Shown here in pieces: positions 1 to 11,980 of a stretch of 64,000 nucleotides of DNA; within the stretch, counting starts at the first letter, position 1; each line of letters begins with the position of its first letter. Made by a program: the position numbers and the translations under genes. The notes under the pieces are model-generated. The model was given only the letters and a program-made list of their open reading frames with translations. It had not been told where the DNA came from and searched no databases. The DNA is from Rhytidiadelphus loreus (Eukaryota; Streptophyta; Bryopsida; Hypnales; Hylocomiaceae). The stretch spans positions 65,949,348 through 66,013,347 of the forward strand of contig OX344764.1 of the NCBI GenBank assembly GCA_947034895.1, given 5' to 3'.

Positions 1-1225
1 ACAAACGAAACAGAAATAGCAGGCAACCTTTGAGAATTGAGGCAGGCAACAGAGCGTTCAACAACAGGACTTTTTTTTCAAGCTGACTTAACTTTGACTC
101 TCCTTATGGCCCCCTTTAGGTTTTGACATGGTATCTCTGTAGCTAACTCTTTTGTATTCTGTTTCACTGTACGTGCAGACAAAACTTCAGTTAGCTTTTG
201 TGAAGAAGAGCATCCTCGGCATGCCAACAGCAACGGAAAGTCCCTGTTGGGTCCCTAAAAAACAACGGAAACCTGCCCTAATGTTGCCTCCCACATTACC
301 TTCGCAGGCGCGGCACTTCCTGACTCTCTCTCAGCAAAAATTGATCCTTTGTTGCACCCTCCAAGCTCCGGCCTCTGCGCTCCTTGGTCAACAGTTTCAA
401 AGGGAGCGAAAGGGGAAGAACCTTTGTCAGCAAAGAAGACCTCCACACCCTTCTAACTTCCTCACTCCCTAAGACCCTCCTCTCTTCCTGCATCCTTGCA
501 TTCTGTCTGTCTTCTCTCGACCCAGTGGGCCAATATTTCACCAGGTTTGCATTTCTCAGTGGACTTTCAAAACTTCCTGCGAGTGCTAGCTTGCAGACTT
601 GGGTCCCAGAATCGATCGATCAATTGTACGTGGTGTTTTGCATTCCATGGAACTGAGTATATTAATTGTGCGGTCAGTATGCTTGCTCATAGCTAGCTGT
701 GGCTTGATCGATCACAGCTACGACTCTAGCTCAGTGTCGATCGCAGCTTCAGAATTGTCGTAGCTACCTCATTGATCGATATGCTCTGCAATTGCATGTG
801 TTTACGTTGATCATGACACTGTTTCTTTCTTCTGTAGTGTGGACGAGCGAGCGAGCTCTGATAGATATTTCGGTGAATTGCAACTTACAGCTACCTGTAT
901 GTATTGATTTCTATGTTTGGTGGATTGGGTAGAGGGTCGTGGTTATTGTCTTAATAACATTTTTTTATGTTCCTATCAAATCTTGCGAAAGTAGAATTTT
1001 CTTCTAGGGCTTGACCTCCCACTCATTGCATCAACAGTCCCGTCTTGTTGTCAGCTGGTTTAGGGTTCCCAGTACTGCGAAAGGGTTGAGGTGCTTGGAT
1101 CTGGGTTTGAAGCTGCCAAAAAATGCCTGCTTGAACTTGCACGGCATGTACTGTTGCAGTGCTTAGAGGATATGTCGTTCTAACAAAGTGAAGAATCTGA
1201 GTCTTCATATGCAAATGAAGTTGAT
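1..1225. other. Window start: moderately GC-rich, possible gene 3' flank
   Basis: This stretch is less AT-rich than the DNA that follows, especially 200-500, which fits the end of a gene whose body lies outside the window. Short repeats of GATCGATC-like sequence occur at 610-780. The only coding candidate I can support is the short reading frame listed separately. No transposon ends were seen. Confidence 0.3.
308..456 (+). CDS. Possible terminal exon of an unrecognised gene
   Basis: A pyrimidine-rich stretch ending in TTCGCAG at 301-307 could be a 3' splice site. It is followed by an open frame (codons from 310, stop TAA at 454-456) that would end in a Lys/Ser-rich tail, SAKKTSTPF. Codon use looks coding-like and the segment is richer in GC than its surroundings. 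I do not recognise the family, and overlapping open frames exist in other phases, so this may not be coding. A transcript spanning the window's left edge would be expected if it is real. Confidence 0.22.
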
Positions 1226-2157
1226 TTAACCCCTAAAGGACCAGGGCCGTTCTTCTGTCAAAAACTACTCAAAACTCTCATTTTTGCTGCATTCATCCTG
1301 GAAAACAAAAAAAATACTTTTTTTAGAATTTAACCGTAGGATATTGTACTTTACTAGTCTAGTATCATGTGGTAAAAATTTCATGGAGTTTGACCGTACA
1401 GATTGGAAGATATTAGCATTCAAAGTTGAAAAAAGAAAGTTTTTTTGAACACTAGCCTGCAATTTCAGATGACTTTGAATGCCATTTGGGGAAAAAAATT
1501 ACACCATGGACCTTGAATTTAAATTTTTTTGTGTTGAAGAATTGAGTTGAAATTATAGAATTTTTTTTTTTTAAAAAAAACGATTGATTTTCATTCTTTA
1601 AAAAATTGTTTTGTAGAAGTAGGTCCAAGATTGAAAGAAAAACTAAATCTTTAATAGCTCTAAAATGGGATTGAAACACAATAATCTCAACGGTGAGATC
1701 GTTCTAAATAGAAAATTTAACCTTGTCAAACAATTTTTTTTGAAAAATTGTAAAAATTGCATTCAGAATTGAATCCTATAAGTTATTTTTTCAAGAAGAT
1801 GCTCAAATTGCCCGAAAAACAAGATTGTTCATAACTTTCACATTACTAATCCAAATGGAATGAATCAAAGCTTCACATGTAGACAAAAATATGATCTTTA
1901 AGAAGAAAAAAATTAAAAATTTAATTTCAAATTTTTGTAGATTTATTTTTCTGCCCGGTGACGTGTAAATTATGTTTAAGATGCCATAACTTTTGCTCTC
2001 GGGCACCAATTGAAATAAAATTTATATTCCCACGAAGCTCATAAGTTTTCCTATCTTATGAGAAAGTTTCAAAAAAATTCACTGAAAATTGAGATCATAG
2101 GAACTTGCCCAAAATCCATTTTGTCCCCTGAGGGGACAATGGTCCTTTAGGGGTTAA
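1226..2157 (+). mobile_element. TTAA element, copy A (intact ends, 924 bp plus target sites)
   Basis: The element runs 1230-2153. Its ends are perfect inverted repeats starting CCCCTAAAGGACC and ending GGTCCTTTAGGGG, and each end is bordered by TTAA (1226-1229 and 2154-2157). The symmetric TTAA makes the match 18 bp (TTTAACCCCTAAAGGACC). No coding capacity is visible, so it is non-autonomous. Internal landmarks shared with other copies are an AACCGTAGGAT motif about 100 bp in and CCAAATGGAATGAATC about 300 bp from the other end. TTAA target sites and C-rich termini are the hallmark of piggyBac-type elements; that assignment is inference. Confidence 0.8.
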
Positions 2158-2276
2158 AATGCAAACAACAAGATCCGCTGCAGTGTGTGAGAAATTTACA
2201 ATGAATTTGATCATGGCAGCCATCAAGGAAGTTCTGCATTTTATGTAAAGTGTTATTAGTATCAACATGGGTGCAT
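2158..2276. other. Short spacer between two elements
   Basis: This AT-rich stretch separates copy A from the next inverted-repeat element. Nothing recognisable was seen. Confidence 0.4.
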
Positions 2277-3378
2277 AAGGTAGAACTAGCTAATACCACC
2301 ATCCACCCAATTCCGTCACCTACAAGATCCTCCCAATTGCGTCAGTGGACCATCTATTACCACAATGGGTGATCGCACACTACAGTCGCCCTATTGCTCA
2401 AGATACAAACCAATAAAAAGTAGTACAAAATGTACCAAAATTTGTACAAAATATTTCTGAATTGGTACTAAATGGAGCTAAAATGTCATTTATATCAAAA
2501 TTCAAAGTTGGTCCATCTCGATCAAAAGGTCTTTTGATAGCTTCTCAAATTTAAAATTTAAAAAGTACACTTTTAAAGTCAAAATTTAGACCTTGTACTA
2601 AAATCACATATTTGCAAGGATATTTTCTTATAAAGTTCTCCAAATCCTAATTAAGTGCTAAGGCATTGTTATTAAACATTAAAGCATTGAACTAATCTGT
2701 TTAAACTGCAAGAATGACCCCCTAAACTTGACACAATAAGTACAACAATGCTAGGTTGAATTTGTGACAATACACACAAGGAAACCGGTAGGGCGTCACC
2801 CCCGGTGCTTATATTGCACATTGCATTTATACCCCCCCAAACTTTCTTAAAACAGAAAGTTGGGGGGTAACTGCAATGTGCAATATAAATTCCGGGGGGT
2901 GACGCCCTGCCGTTCTCTCTGTTACAAACATTTAATGTTTGTACTCCATACATTAAATTAATAGATGAAGTCCACTTTTTGTTGTAAGACTTCAGTCCAT
3001 TTTTTTTATAACAAAAATTGACAAAAACTATAGGAAAATTGACTCCAAACTTTCATCCTATGAAGAAATTCTTCCATGACAACGATTTTGGACAACCGTA
3101 GTGTGCTTTTACTCCAATCTTTACAACCCTTTATCATGGTGGCAATGCACTTGGGGAACGAACACATCAGCCCACGCTTTAATAAGGGTCTACTCACAAT
3201 TTAACGTTTTAGCTTTGAAAAATAAAAAAAAATTCACATCTTGTTAGAATGTCTTCATTCTTTTTGCAATTGATTTCTCTCAAACTTTTCAATCTCTTTT
3301 AAAATATGGGAGTTAAGCAAATAGATTTTCCAAAATACCTAGATGACAAATTTGTGTGGTAATGGGTAGTTCTACCTT
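2277..3378. mobile_element. Inverted-repeat element with AAGGTAGAACTA ends
   Basis: The left end AAGGTAGAACTA (2277-2288) is the reverse complement of the right end TAGTTCTACCTT (3367-3378), with weaker matching continuing inward (ACCACCATCC against ACCCATTACC). Related ends occur singly near 16990-17001 and 61725-61737, so this is a family. The interior is non-coding and holds the GC-rich hairpin at 2785-2912. I could not define a clear target-site duplication. The superfamily is unassigned. Confidence 0.55.
2785..2912. repeat. GC-rich fold-back with a roughly 55-60 bp stem
   Basis: The left arm (about 2785-2845) and right arm (about 2856-2912) are near-perfect reverse complements. Both contain GGGCGTCACCCCC, then a TATATTGCACATTGCA block, then a C-run. 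The loop is only about 10 bases. The hairpin stands out because the surrounding DNA is very AT-rich. It could be a nested miniature fold-back transposon, or a small-RNA-producing hairpin if transcribed. Confidence 0.7.
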
Positions 3379-4249
3379 ATTATCAATATGGCTAATGCAT
3401 ATTATCAACATGGTTACATGCATGAATGTCATTTTCTTTTAGAAGAAATGTATGATTGTTACCTAGATTTCTATTCAATTCCTTGTTTGCATCCTCAACA
3501 ATTCCTTATATCAACTTGGACACAGTACAAAATACCACTTTATACATGACATTGAATAATGAGACAAAAGTTGTGGGATAATGACATAACACCAAGGCAT
3601 AATTCATATTCATTTCCATATAGTAGATTTGTATGTGTATACAAACATATTGTATATTATATCTATATTAGTACATGTATGTATTATTATTTGTACATTG
3701 TACATCATATTTGTGTCCATATGGGAGAGGAGATGGGACATTGGGGGTGCATGTAATTTAGGGGCCATAAGGTGAAAACACCAAAAAATGTCAAAATAAA
3801 TAATTCAACATAATTGGAGGCATTATCCAATTTTTTTTGGTGAGAATTCATGATTTTCAATTGCTAATACTACAAAATGAAATTCTAGAAAAACATGTAA
3901 TTATTAAGAATTTTCAAAGTAGAACTCTCTAGCCACCAAAATCTTCACTTAGATTTGTCATAATACCAAAATCTAGGTACTCAACAGTCAACCAGTGATC
4001 TCATTAATTCTAACAATTTTGTTATATTGATGGAAACTAACAATATTGGCACTTTCCAAACAAGTGCTTATGTAATTTAAATCAATAGCAATTGAATGAT
4101 GGCATTTTTTGTTTACTCCCTAGATTTTGCCTATAGAAAGAAAATGAAATCCATAACACCATTCGGGATATTTTTTGAGTTTTACCAGAGTTCTATTTTA
4201 CTTTAATTCCCATATAGTGAATCGGTGAGTCTAGTTTTGTTCTCTATTT
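3379..4249. other. AT-rich intergenic DNA, nothing recognised
   Basis: This stretch shows AT-rich sequence with short simple tracts (TATGTATTATT-like, 3640-3720). There is no convincing reading frame and no matched element ends. Confidence 0.4.
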
Positions 4250-4417
4250 TTTACTCTAAGAGCAGCCACATGGTACCTCAAAAAGTGGCACAAACCCAAT
4301 GATTGGCCAAGCCTAGCGAAAATGAGTGTCCCACAGCAGCCACGGGGAAGGCCAAAAAATGTCCGGCTACGGCCTAATTTCCTGAGCAAACAGCCAAATG
4401 GGAGGTCTTGCCAAGGC

Positions 4418-4526
4418 CTACACTGAATAGTGAAATTAGGTTGACCCACACTAATTTCTGATATCTAACACTTTCAGACATGGTCAACTATAGTCTGGGG
4501 CAACCTAATTTCACTATTGAGTGTAG
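4418..4526. repeat. Stem-loop, about 28-bp stem
   Basis: The arm around 4418-4446, containing AATAGTGAAATTAGGTTG, pairs with the arm around 4497-4526, containing CAACCTAATTTCACTATT. It is probably a miniature fold-back element. Confidence 0.6.
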
Positions 4527-4743
4527 TGAAGGAATTGAGTGTCCTTTTTGACCCCGATTCCGAGGTACCGACAACCAGCTCAAGCTCAAAAGAGCCCAAA
4601 TACATTTTTAAATTTTTTGGAGGGAACTAATGAAAAGCTCAGAAGTATGAACATCTTGTGCCTAAATAAATCAGTTCAAAAGGATTATCAACTTGGTTTG
4701 AGTAAAAAAGTTTGGTAAAGAAGCTCACTATATACACATGAGG

Positions 4744-4860
4744 TGGTAGGAGGTAGACCAACCTATGTGGGATATATTAATTAGAATTAGTAGGAACTTG
4801 AGTGCTCATAGTCATAGTAAAGTCAAATTAACATATCCCACATAGGTTGTTCTACCTCTT
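4744..4860. repeat. Stem-loop, about 35-bp stem
   Basis: AGGTAGACCAACCTATGTGG near 4751-4770 pairs with CCACATAGGTTGTTCTACCT near 4839-4858. Diverged single arms of the same sequence appear near 19060-19110 and 62115-62165, so it belongs to a dispersed family. Confidence 0.6.
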
Positions 4861-5152
4861 ACTCACCCGTATGTATATAAAGAGATTCGCTTCTCAATAG
4901 AATCCTCAAGAAACAAGTTGGAAAAGTATGTATACCTATGTGAGGCAGTTCTGAAGGGATTCAAAGTCATAAAATTTTACATTTCAATCATCAAGCAAGG
5001 AAACTTCTTCAGATTGTGCACTTCACTTGATGTGCCGTCTAAGTGCGTCAGCCGTAGGGCATAGGAGGAGTAGGCCGGCTACAATCTTCAAACCCGCACG
5101 GCAAGACCCCACTAGCCGTCCCTATTTGCTAAGTCTGCCATGGAGATGCTCT

Positions 5153-7438
5153 AAACAAAACTTTCATAGATTTTTTCACCAATTCTTTTCGTATATTTTT
5201 TAAAATTGTAACAGTTTTTTTTCCCCTGAATTCCACCGGTTAACAATAAACTAACTCTTGTGATTCTCCCCCGAAAATTGGTTCATGATTATTGTACGAA
5301 ATAGATGTCAACACATGACGATGGTGTGCGGAAGAGTTATCATCACACCATTCACCTTTCCATCACTTTATTCTCATAAAGAATAATAATGGAGGTGCAA
5401 GGCAATGATATCTGCATTGGCTGCAGACCTTCTTTGCATAAAAGTTTTGGTATTCACACAATTTTTGCAAGTTCCTGACTGGACTGATATCATTTTCCAA
5501 GCTGTTAAAAATGATAGATGTTGCCATACAGGTGTCCTCATCCTCTTGACCATTAGAGTTCTGATTTTGCAATGCCCAACCAAAGTCAAACTACATACAA
5601 TTTGACCATGGGGATATTGAAAAACTATTATTATTTTATATTTTGTTTGCACATGAAATAATCATAACACTCAGTAGCATGTACTATCATTGTTTTGGCT
5701 TTTAAGGTAGAAAGTCGGCTGATTTTGTGTATGCTCTAAGAACTGCCCCTATAATTATAGACTATGAGGTGTCAATGTAACATTGTGAAATAGTCCATGT
5801 GAGGATGTAGAATTGATGTTAAGGTAACTTTGTCTATGACAAACAAAACTTGGGACAAGCCTAATGCATGCAAAAAAATTCATGAGCAGTACATGTGTCT
5901 TGTGAAATGTACTACTCATTAGTTTTTTGACCTTCATTGGGTTGGTCCTAAGTTTTACTTAGTATAGGCGGAGTTACCTTAAATGGTGTTGGGCCTTTTC
6001 GAAGTGGAGGAGGGTCAATTTTTGGACCATTCCATAAGAATCTATGAGTGTAGTGGTAACAATGATGAAGTAATTATGATTCTTTTGTTACGAAATAAAA
6101 AGTTGTCATGGCATGTACGCCAAGCTTTGGTTCATATATAGTACACCTAGCATGGGGGGACACTTATAGTTGAGCCACACACATTTTGCAGTTTTTGTTG
6201 CACCGTTCATGGATTGGTACTTGACTTCTATTGATGCCATCTTTGAACATCAATAGCCCCCTATGATAGATGCATTTGAAAAATTGTATGTTATTCAATA
6301 TGTTTGGGAAAAATTTGGAAAAAAATGCCTCCAGAAAAATGCATTTGAACTCACTTTCTCTCTTCTTACTTTGTAAATTTATGCAAAATTGCTCAGACCA
6401 CAGTGTTGGATTGGAAAAGCGAAAATGCTCTTAGATGAACAATTTCTTCACCTCCTACTAAAGATGGTGTGAAATATTCCACACCCAATAGTACTTCATT
6501 AGTAGCTAAGTAGACGGGTGGAGGCTCAATGTGATGAGTTGGGTGTATGAAGGAAAGGCAATGGGCATGAAGACTCCTGAATGTTATAATATGTTCCATA
6601 TTGATGCTAAAATCTCTATCGTGTTTAACTTTATCCATCATTCTTACTAGCCAATATGTCTAAGTAAACTTTTACTTTGGGATGTTTATTTTAGTTTGTG
6701 AAATTTTGAGGATTATGCATGTCACTAATTGGATGAACTTTTAGATATTTTTATCCAATAGCTTGACTTGTTAGTTTAAAGCTTCATCCTAGCATATCTT
6801 TTGTGTGTTTTGCCTCTAATTTTCAAGTGCTTTATCAATTTGAAACTTACTCATGAGTTTTAAAGATTTTATTCAAATAATATTCAATTTTTACTCGTCT
6901 ATGCAATATTTTTCTATATCTTGGAAACTTCCATTTTAAAACTTCATCCATCCATAACTTTGATTTGATTTGGAAGTTCTTTATGGTTTTGAAAATATGT
7001 CTTTGAGATATGATTTTTAAGTTGATTTTGAATTTTATTCTACATATAACAATCTTTTGATTATCTACTTTCACTTTGACTTATCTTTTGGAGTTTTAAC
7101 TCAAATTGTAAACTTGATGATCATCTTGGGGCTGTGTTTCTACTTTCTCTTTGAAGAAACACTAATCTATAGCATAGAGTGCAACAATAATTTTTATTAC
7201 TAATTTATCTATACCTCATTTTGTCAACTTTGGTGGGTTTTGCTTTAATTTTAAGTAGGTAAAATAGAAAAGTTTATACACTTACCAAGGTTGGGTCATA
7301 AGGTGGTTGCTTCTCTCCATCTCCTTCAGTCATGGAGTTGTCATTTTCTTTGTACTCTATGTTGATGCTCCAACTTCCTTTAAGGCTTAGCTCAATTATA
7401 ATTTATTGGTGATTTAAACTCGATGCTTAAACCTATGT
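5153..7438. other. AT-rich intergenic DNA, nothing recognised
   Basis: Several short open frames of up to about 90 codons occur on both strands. None has recognisable motifs, coding bias or splice context. No element ends were matched here. Confidence 0.4.
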
Positions 7439-8395
7439 TTAACCCTTAAACGTTCAAATAATGTTTTTTGGCAACATAGCGATTTTGGGCAGCTCACTAC
7501 AGACAGAATTTTTATTTTTTTTCTTTGAAAATTTCACACAACATGTGCCCAAGGAGTATCTTTAAGTCCCAACAATTTTCATAGCTTTTGACTACATGGT
7601 TCAAAAGTTATTGCATGATATGTAATTTTCAGTGTTCGGCGGGCAGCCCGAGTAGAAAAAAAAACTTCTCTGAAAATCACTTTTAAAAACAATTAAAATT
7701 TGAAATTGATTCTCTAGATTTATATATATATATGGTAAGCTTTGAATCATTCCATTTTGATTAATGAGATGAAAGTTATGAGGAATTTTAGGTTGGGTTA
7801 GTTTGTGAGTAGTTATGGAATCTCTATTCTAAAATAAACTTTAAAGTCCTTTATTTAATTTAATTTAAAAAAAAATTGGAAAAAAAATAAAAACATTAGG
7901 TGTATATTGTTTATTACAACATTACAACCATTGGGATTGGCATTTTTCAATTCTATAAATAAATTGTTAACAATTTAGTAATTTTAATTATTCTCTACTT
8001 CTTTCTACTTACTATTTTTTTCATATATGTTGTACAATTCCAAATTATCTAAAAAAATTCATGTATGAAGCCAACTTAACTTGAGGAATGAGTCCAAAGA
8101 GTAACCACTATTTTGAACATTTTTTCATACATATGTGACCTTGTGAAGTGCAGCGGGCCCGTATTTTCACAGGGCCAAAAAAAGGATTTTTGTCACTTCA
8201 AACATTAATATTTTGCAATCTAAGCAGTGGAAAATTCTGAAATTTTTTCCACATCTTTTCAAACTATTTTACCACAATATCCTATGACTACATGTGTCCA
8301 AAAATGTTTTTGATCTAAAATTTGGTGCTTGTAAATGCAAGGACCATTTGGGAGCAGTTTTAGTGAAAACATAGTCTCTGACGTTTAGGGATTAA
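7439..8395 (-). mobile_element. TTAA element, copy F
   Basis: TTAA borders at 7439-7442 and 8392-8395 enclose 949 bp with ends CCCTTAAACG and CGTTTAGGGA. The sequence is the reverse orientation of copy E (22531-23475): both contain GGCAACATAGCGATTTTGGG next to one end and share the long interior. It is non-coding. This copy is more degenerate at its tips than copy A. Confidence 0.7.
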
Positions 8396-8549
8396 ATGTG
8401 AGATATTTTCTATATTGTCTTGAGCCCATGTTGTAGTTTGAAGACATGCTAATTCACTTCCATCTAATTACAACTTATCACTATACTAGTATCTAAATCC
8501 TAAGCGACTTTTGCAATGGAGATGTCATTGCTGAAGATTGATTCTGGCT

Positions 8550-10382
8550 CCAACCCCTAAATCCCCTGAGGCCTTTTTTCCCATAAAAAACACTCAAAAC
8601 AACCATTTTTATTGCATTGAGCAAAACTACTTTAGAAATTATTTTTTTACACACCTAATGGTAGGATCTTCTACTATACTATTGTACAAATGTGTGTACA
8701 AATGTGTGGAGGAAATTTCAAAAACTTTGTCTGCGTAGATTGCAAGTTATTTGCATTTAAAGTAAAGAAAACAAGTTTTTTTGCACCTTTTTTTACTAGA
8801 GTTTTGGGCTTTGAATCTTCATAACTTAAAATTTTTATACTAATGATTTTAAGTTTTTAAGTTTTATGTTGAAGAATTGAGTTGATAGTCTAGGAAGAAA
8901 ATAAAAAATAAACACTCTTAATTTTCACTCATTAAAAATTTGTTAAATTGAAGTAGGTTCAAAATTGAACGAAAACCTAAAACGTAAATACCTTTAAGAT
9001 GGAATTGAAACACATTGATCACAACGGTGGGATTGTTCAAAAAAAATATCTTAACCTTATATTTTTTAATTTGTGAAAATTGAGTTTAGAAATGAATCCT
9101 ACAAGTTATTTTTTAAGAAGATGCTTTGATTTCTTACAAAAACAAGATTGCCAATAATGTTCATATAACAAATCCAAATGGAATGAATTTAAGCTTTCTA
9201 TGTAGATAAAAATACAATCTATGAAAATATATATTTTGAATTTTTATAGTTTTTTTTTTATCCACCAAACTAAATTTTGTGCTTATTAGAGTTAATCATA
9301 AATTGGTGTCACAAAAAGGTTTAACTAAGTATAGTACAAAAGAAACATGGAACCTATTTCTAGAAGATAATGACCAAATTAGAAATCACCCTATTAGTAT
9401 AATAAGTTCGTTTCAAGGGAGACGGTTAAGTAGGAAATTTATGGTAAATGGACCAATTTCTAGAGTAGGTGATACAATCCAAAAATAGAAGACCATGGCT
9501 CAAGTTGGACAATCATCAATCATTCAAACTACAATGACACTACACTTCCAACTTAATTCAAATTTTTATTTTTTATTCACAAATTTAATTCAACATTGCT
9601 AATTTACAAGCTTAAACACATCACAAGTATTTCAAAATTTAGCTTTGCTTATTTAATTGGATTGGCAATCATATCACTGTTGAAAGACTTACAAAATATT
9701 CATTGTTCTACACTTTCTCATAATGTCTTGTCCATAACAAAATTTCAAAATCCTTACTTTTTTTCACACATCAATTTCAATTAGAACATTCAAATCTTCT
9801 CACTTAAAACTCTCTCAATCACATTTCAAATTTCACAAACACTCTTCACGGACTCACACACGTGCATACTCAATTCTTCAACTTAAATTGACACAAACAT
9901 ACACACAAAACAAGAATACTACACAACTCAATTTGGCCGGGACTCGCATTGGTTTTTACTCCAAGTGGATCCCTCAAAATGATTGGAAAAAACAACTAAA
10001 TACTACTCCTCTTTTTGACCTTGAAATTGGGCACATTAATATAAATACGATGCTATGGTAAAAAATTTGTGGTAAAATACCAATTTTTCAGCTCTCGGGA
10101 AGCTGTCAAAGTCGGCAGCATTGAAATTTCCTTCACTACAATTTCAAAAACACCATTTTGATTGGAACCCCACTGTACATACTTTACAATCAACTCTATT
10201 GTGCCATAACTTTTGCTATTCAGTTCAGCACCAATTAAATTAAAAGTTATATTCCTAGAAAGCTAATGTGTTATCCTATCTTTACAAAAAGTTTCAAAAA
10301 ATTATGACAAATATTGAAACTATAGAAGCCTATCCAAAATCCATTTTGTTCCCCATAGACATGATGGGACTTTAGGGATTAA
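8550..10382 (+). mobile_element. TTAA element, copy B, interrupted by another element
   Basis: The left end CCCCTAAATCCCC begins at 8554; its border has mutated to CCAA. The right end TTTAGGGA is followed by TTAA at 10379-10382. The interior matches copies A and C, with CCAAATGGAATGAAT at 9173, and then resumes at GTGCCATAACTTTTGCT near 10201. The gap is explained by a nested element at 9288-10197. The host element without the insert would be about 0.9 kb, like its relatives. Confidence 0.7.
9285..10200. mobile_element. Nested inverted-repeat element of 910 bp inside copy B
   Basis: The insert 9288-10197 has imperfect terminal inverted repeats (AGAGTTAATCATAAA against AGAGTTGATTGTAAA, read inward) and a direct 3-bp ATT on each side. 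A 69-codon open frame at 9279-9488 has no recognised similarity. Three-base target duplications occur in PIF/Harbinger and CACTA groups, but the tips here do not clearly match either. Confidence 0.55.
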
Positions 10383-10439
10383 AAGTCGAAATGGAGACAA
10401 TTGAGTTCAATCTATATCTTAAGTTAGATTATTTGTTTG

Positions 10440-10640
10440 TTTTGTTTGTTTTTATGGTGAGATCTTTGGAACCGTGTGTCCCCAATCCTGTTCTTGGTAC
10501 CATCAAAAAACTCTCAGTGAGGAGGGATACATAGGTTTTGTTTCTTGGCATTTGAACCTATAGTGTGAAAATTATTGAATTTTGAAGTTTTGGTGAATTC
10601 AAAAATTCGAAAATTATATAGTAGCAATGGCACAGGGCAC
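10440..10640 (+). repeat. Fragment of a dispersed repeat also present in the palindrome
   Basis: The segment with GGTACCATCAAAAAACTCTC and TTGAACCTATAGTGTGAAAA resembles the sequence at about 35455-35590 (and its mirror at 30969-31104). The spacer edge at 34675-34740 is a more distant relative. It is a third copy of the repeat in which the palindrome's inner breakpoint lies. Confidence 0.5.
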
Positions 10641-11980
10641 ACTATTACTACTTGAAAATGGCAAAATGCTAGCTCATAACTTATGTGCTAAACTTCAAAT
10701 TGGTGGAAAAGAAAATAATAGCAATATTACTAAGGTTTGAAATTAATACAATCAAATTTTCACATCACAATTTGTGAGAAAGACAACCTTGAAGACAAAT
10801 GAATTATCCTTTTATATATCACCGACTTCTGATTTTGCAATTGGCTTTGGGTTGATTTTTAGAAGTAGAATTATACTATAGTAGATTTGGAGGGTAGGGT
10901 ATTTTTATAGCTTAAACTATTCTTCAAAATTTTATTTTTCCATATAAAAATAACTTTTCTTGAAAAATAATTTTCCAAAACTCTGTCTTTTTCTTTTTAG
11001 TCTTGTTTTTTGACCAAATCTGCCCTATAAATACAATACTCTATACGAAACTAAGTGGATTTTTTTGAGTTCGATGTTACCATATTTTTACAGAAATTAG
11101 AATGTTTCAACCCAAAATTATGAACAAATTAGTTTAAAATGAGCATGATAGAAGATTGGAAGGCATAGTAAAGAATGGGTATTAGAAAATAATTTACCCT
11201 TAGATTTCGAGAATAAGAGGGCAAATTAAGTGAAACCTAAAACTCAATACACTTTTTTTAAATAGTGGTACAATCATTACAAAGAAATCAAGCTTAGACA
11301 CATCTTGCTATTATTCATCACCAATGACCATATCTCCAAAAAGAAATAGGACTACAACAACAAAAGACCAATACAATATTGCAAGCAAAACATTATGTTT
11401 ATTGTTCTACAAAGGATATTCATAGACCACCATGTCAAATGTTTTGTAAGGATTCAAGGCCCTACAACAAATTGCATATGGCAATAGAGAAATTGAAGAA
11501 TTGTACTTTACCTTTGAAGGGTGGTGTGAGCCTTCATTTTTGATGAATTTGTATCTAAGAAGTGATTGCTATACTAAATTTTGAAATGAATTATGATGAT
11601 TTTGAAATATAGGAATTTTAGATTTCATTGAAGACAAGGCTCTTGGATGATAAAATTTTCTTGGAAAATAACCAATCATAACTTGTAATATATAATCATC
11701 CTATACAAGGGAAAAAAATTAAGAGTATTTATAATTTTCAAATTGTTTTTTTCATTAGTGTAAATTAGTGAGTTCAATGGAAAACCTTTGTATGAAAGTG
11801 GGACAAATATGGGCCTTTTCTACTAGAAAGCTATACAAAAAGTATTTATTGTTTACACTTCATATCTAAAGTTTATTTAGAAGATTTTTTCTAGAGCTAA
11901 TTTCAACACTTTTCAAACTTCCAAAGCAATTGAAAAAAATGTTGTAGCATTGCACTTGCCACAATGGTAATAATATTGAA
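10641..11980. other. AT-rich intergenic DNA, nothing recognised
   Basis: No open frame of note and no matched element termini were seen. Confidence 0.35.

Larger units (their letters stand above)
4250..5152. mobile_element. Probable inverted-repeat element with two internal hairpins
   Basis: The left edge reads CTCTAAGAGCAGCCACATGG (4245-4264). The right edge reads CCATGGAGATGCTCTAAA (5138-5155), whose reverse complement is TTTAGAGCATCTCCATGG, so the two ends match imperfectly. A lone TTAGAGCATCTCCAT end also occurs at 20224. The interior holds two stem-loops, listed separately. No coding sequence was recognised. The boundaries are approximate. Confidence 0.4.

Noticed and set aside
1226..2157. 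TTAACCCCTAAA ends as interstitial telomere repeats
   Set aside because: The telomere-like heptamer CCCTAAA occurs once per terminus as an inverted pair, never in tandem, so it belongs to transposon ends.
2158..3400. ATGCAAA near both sides of copy A as a longer target duplication
   Set aside because: The two occurrences are not at equal distance from the element ends. The TTAA borders explain the structure better and recur in the other copies.
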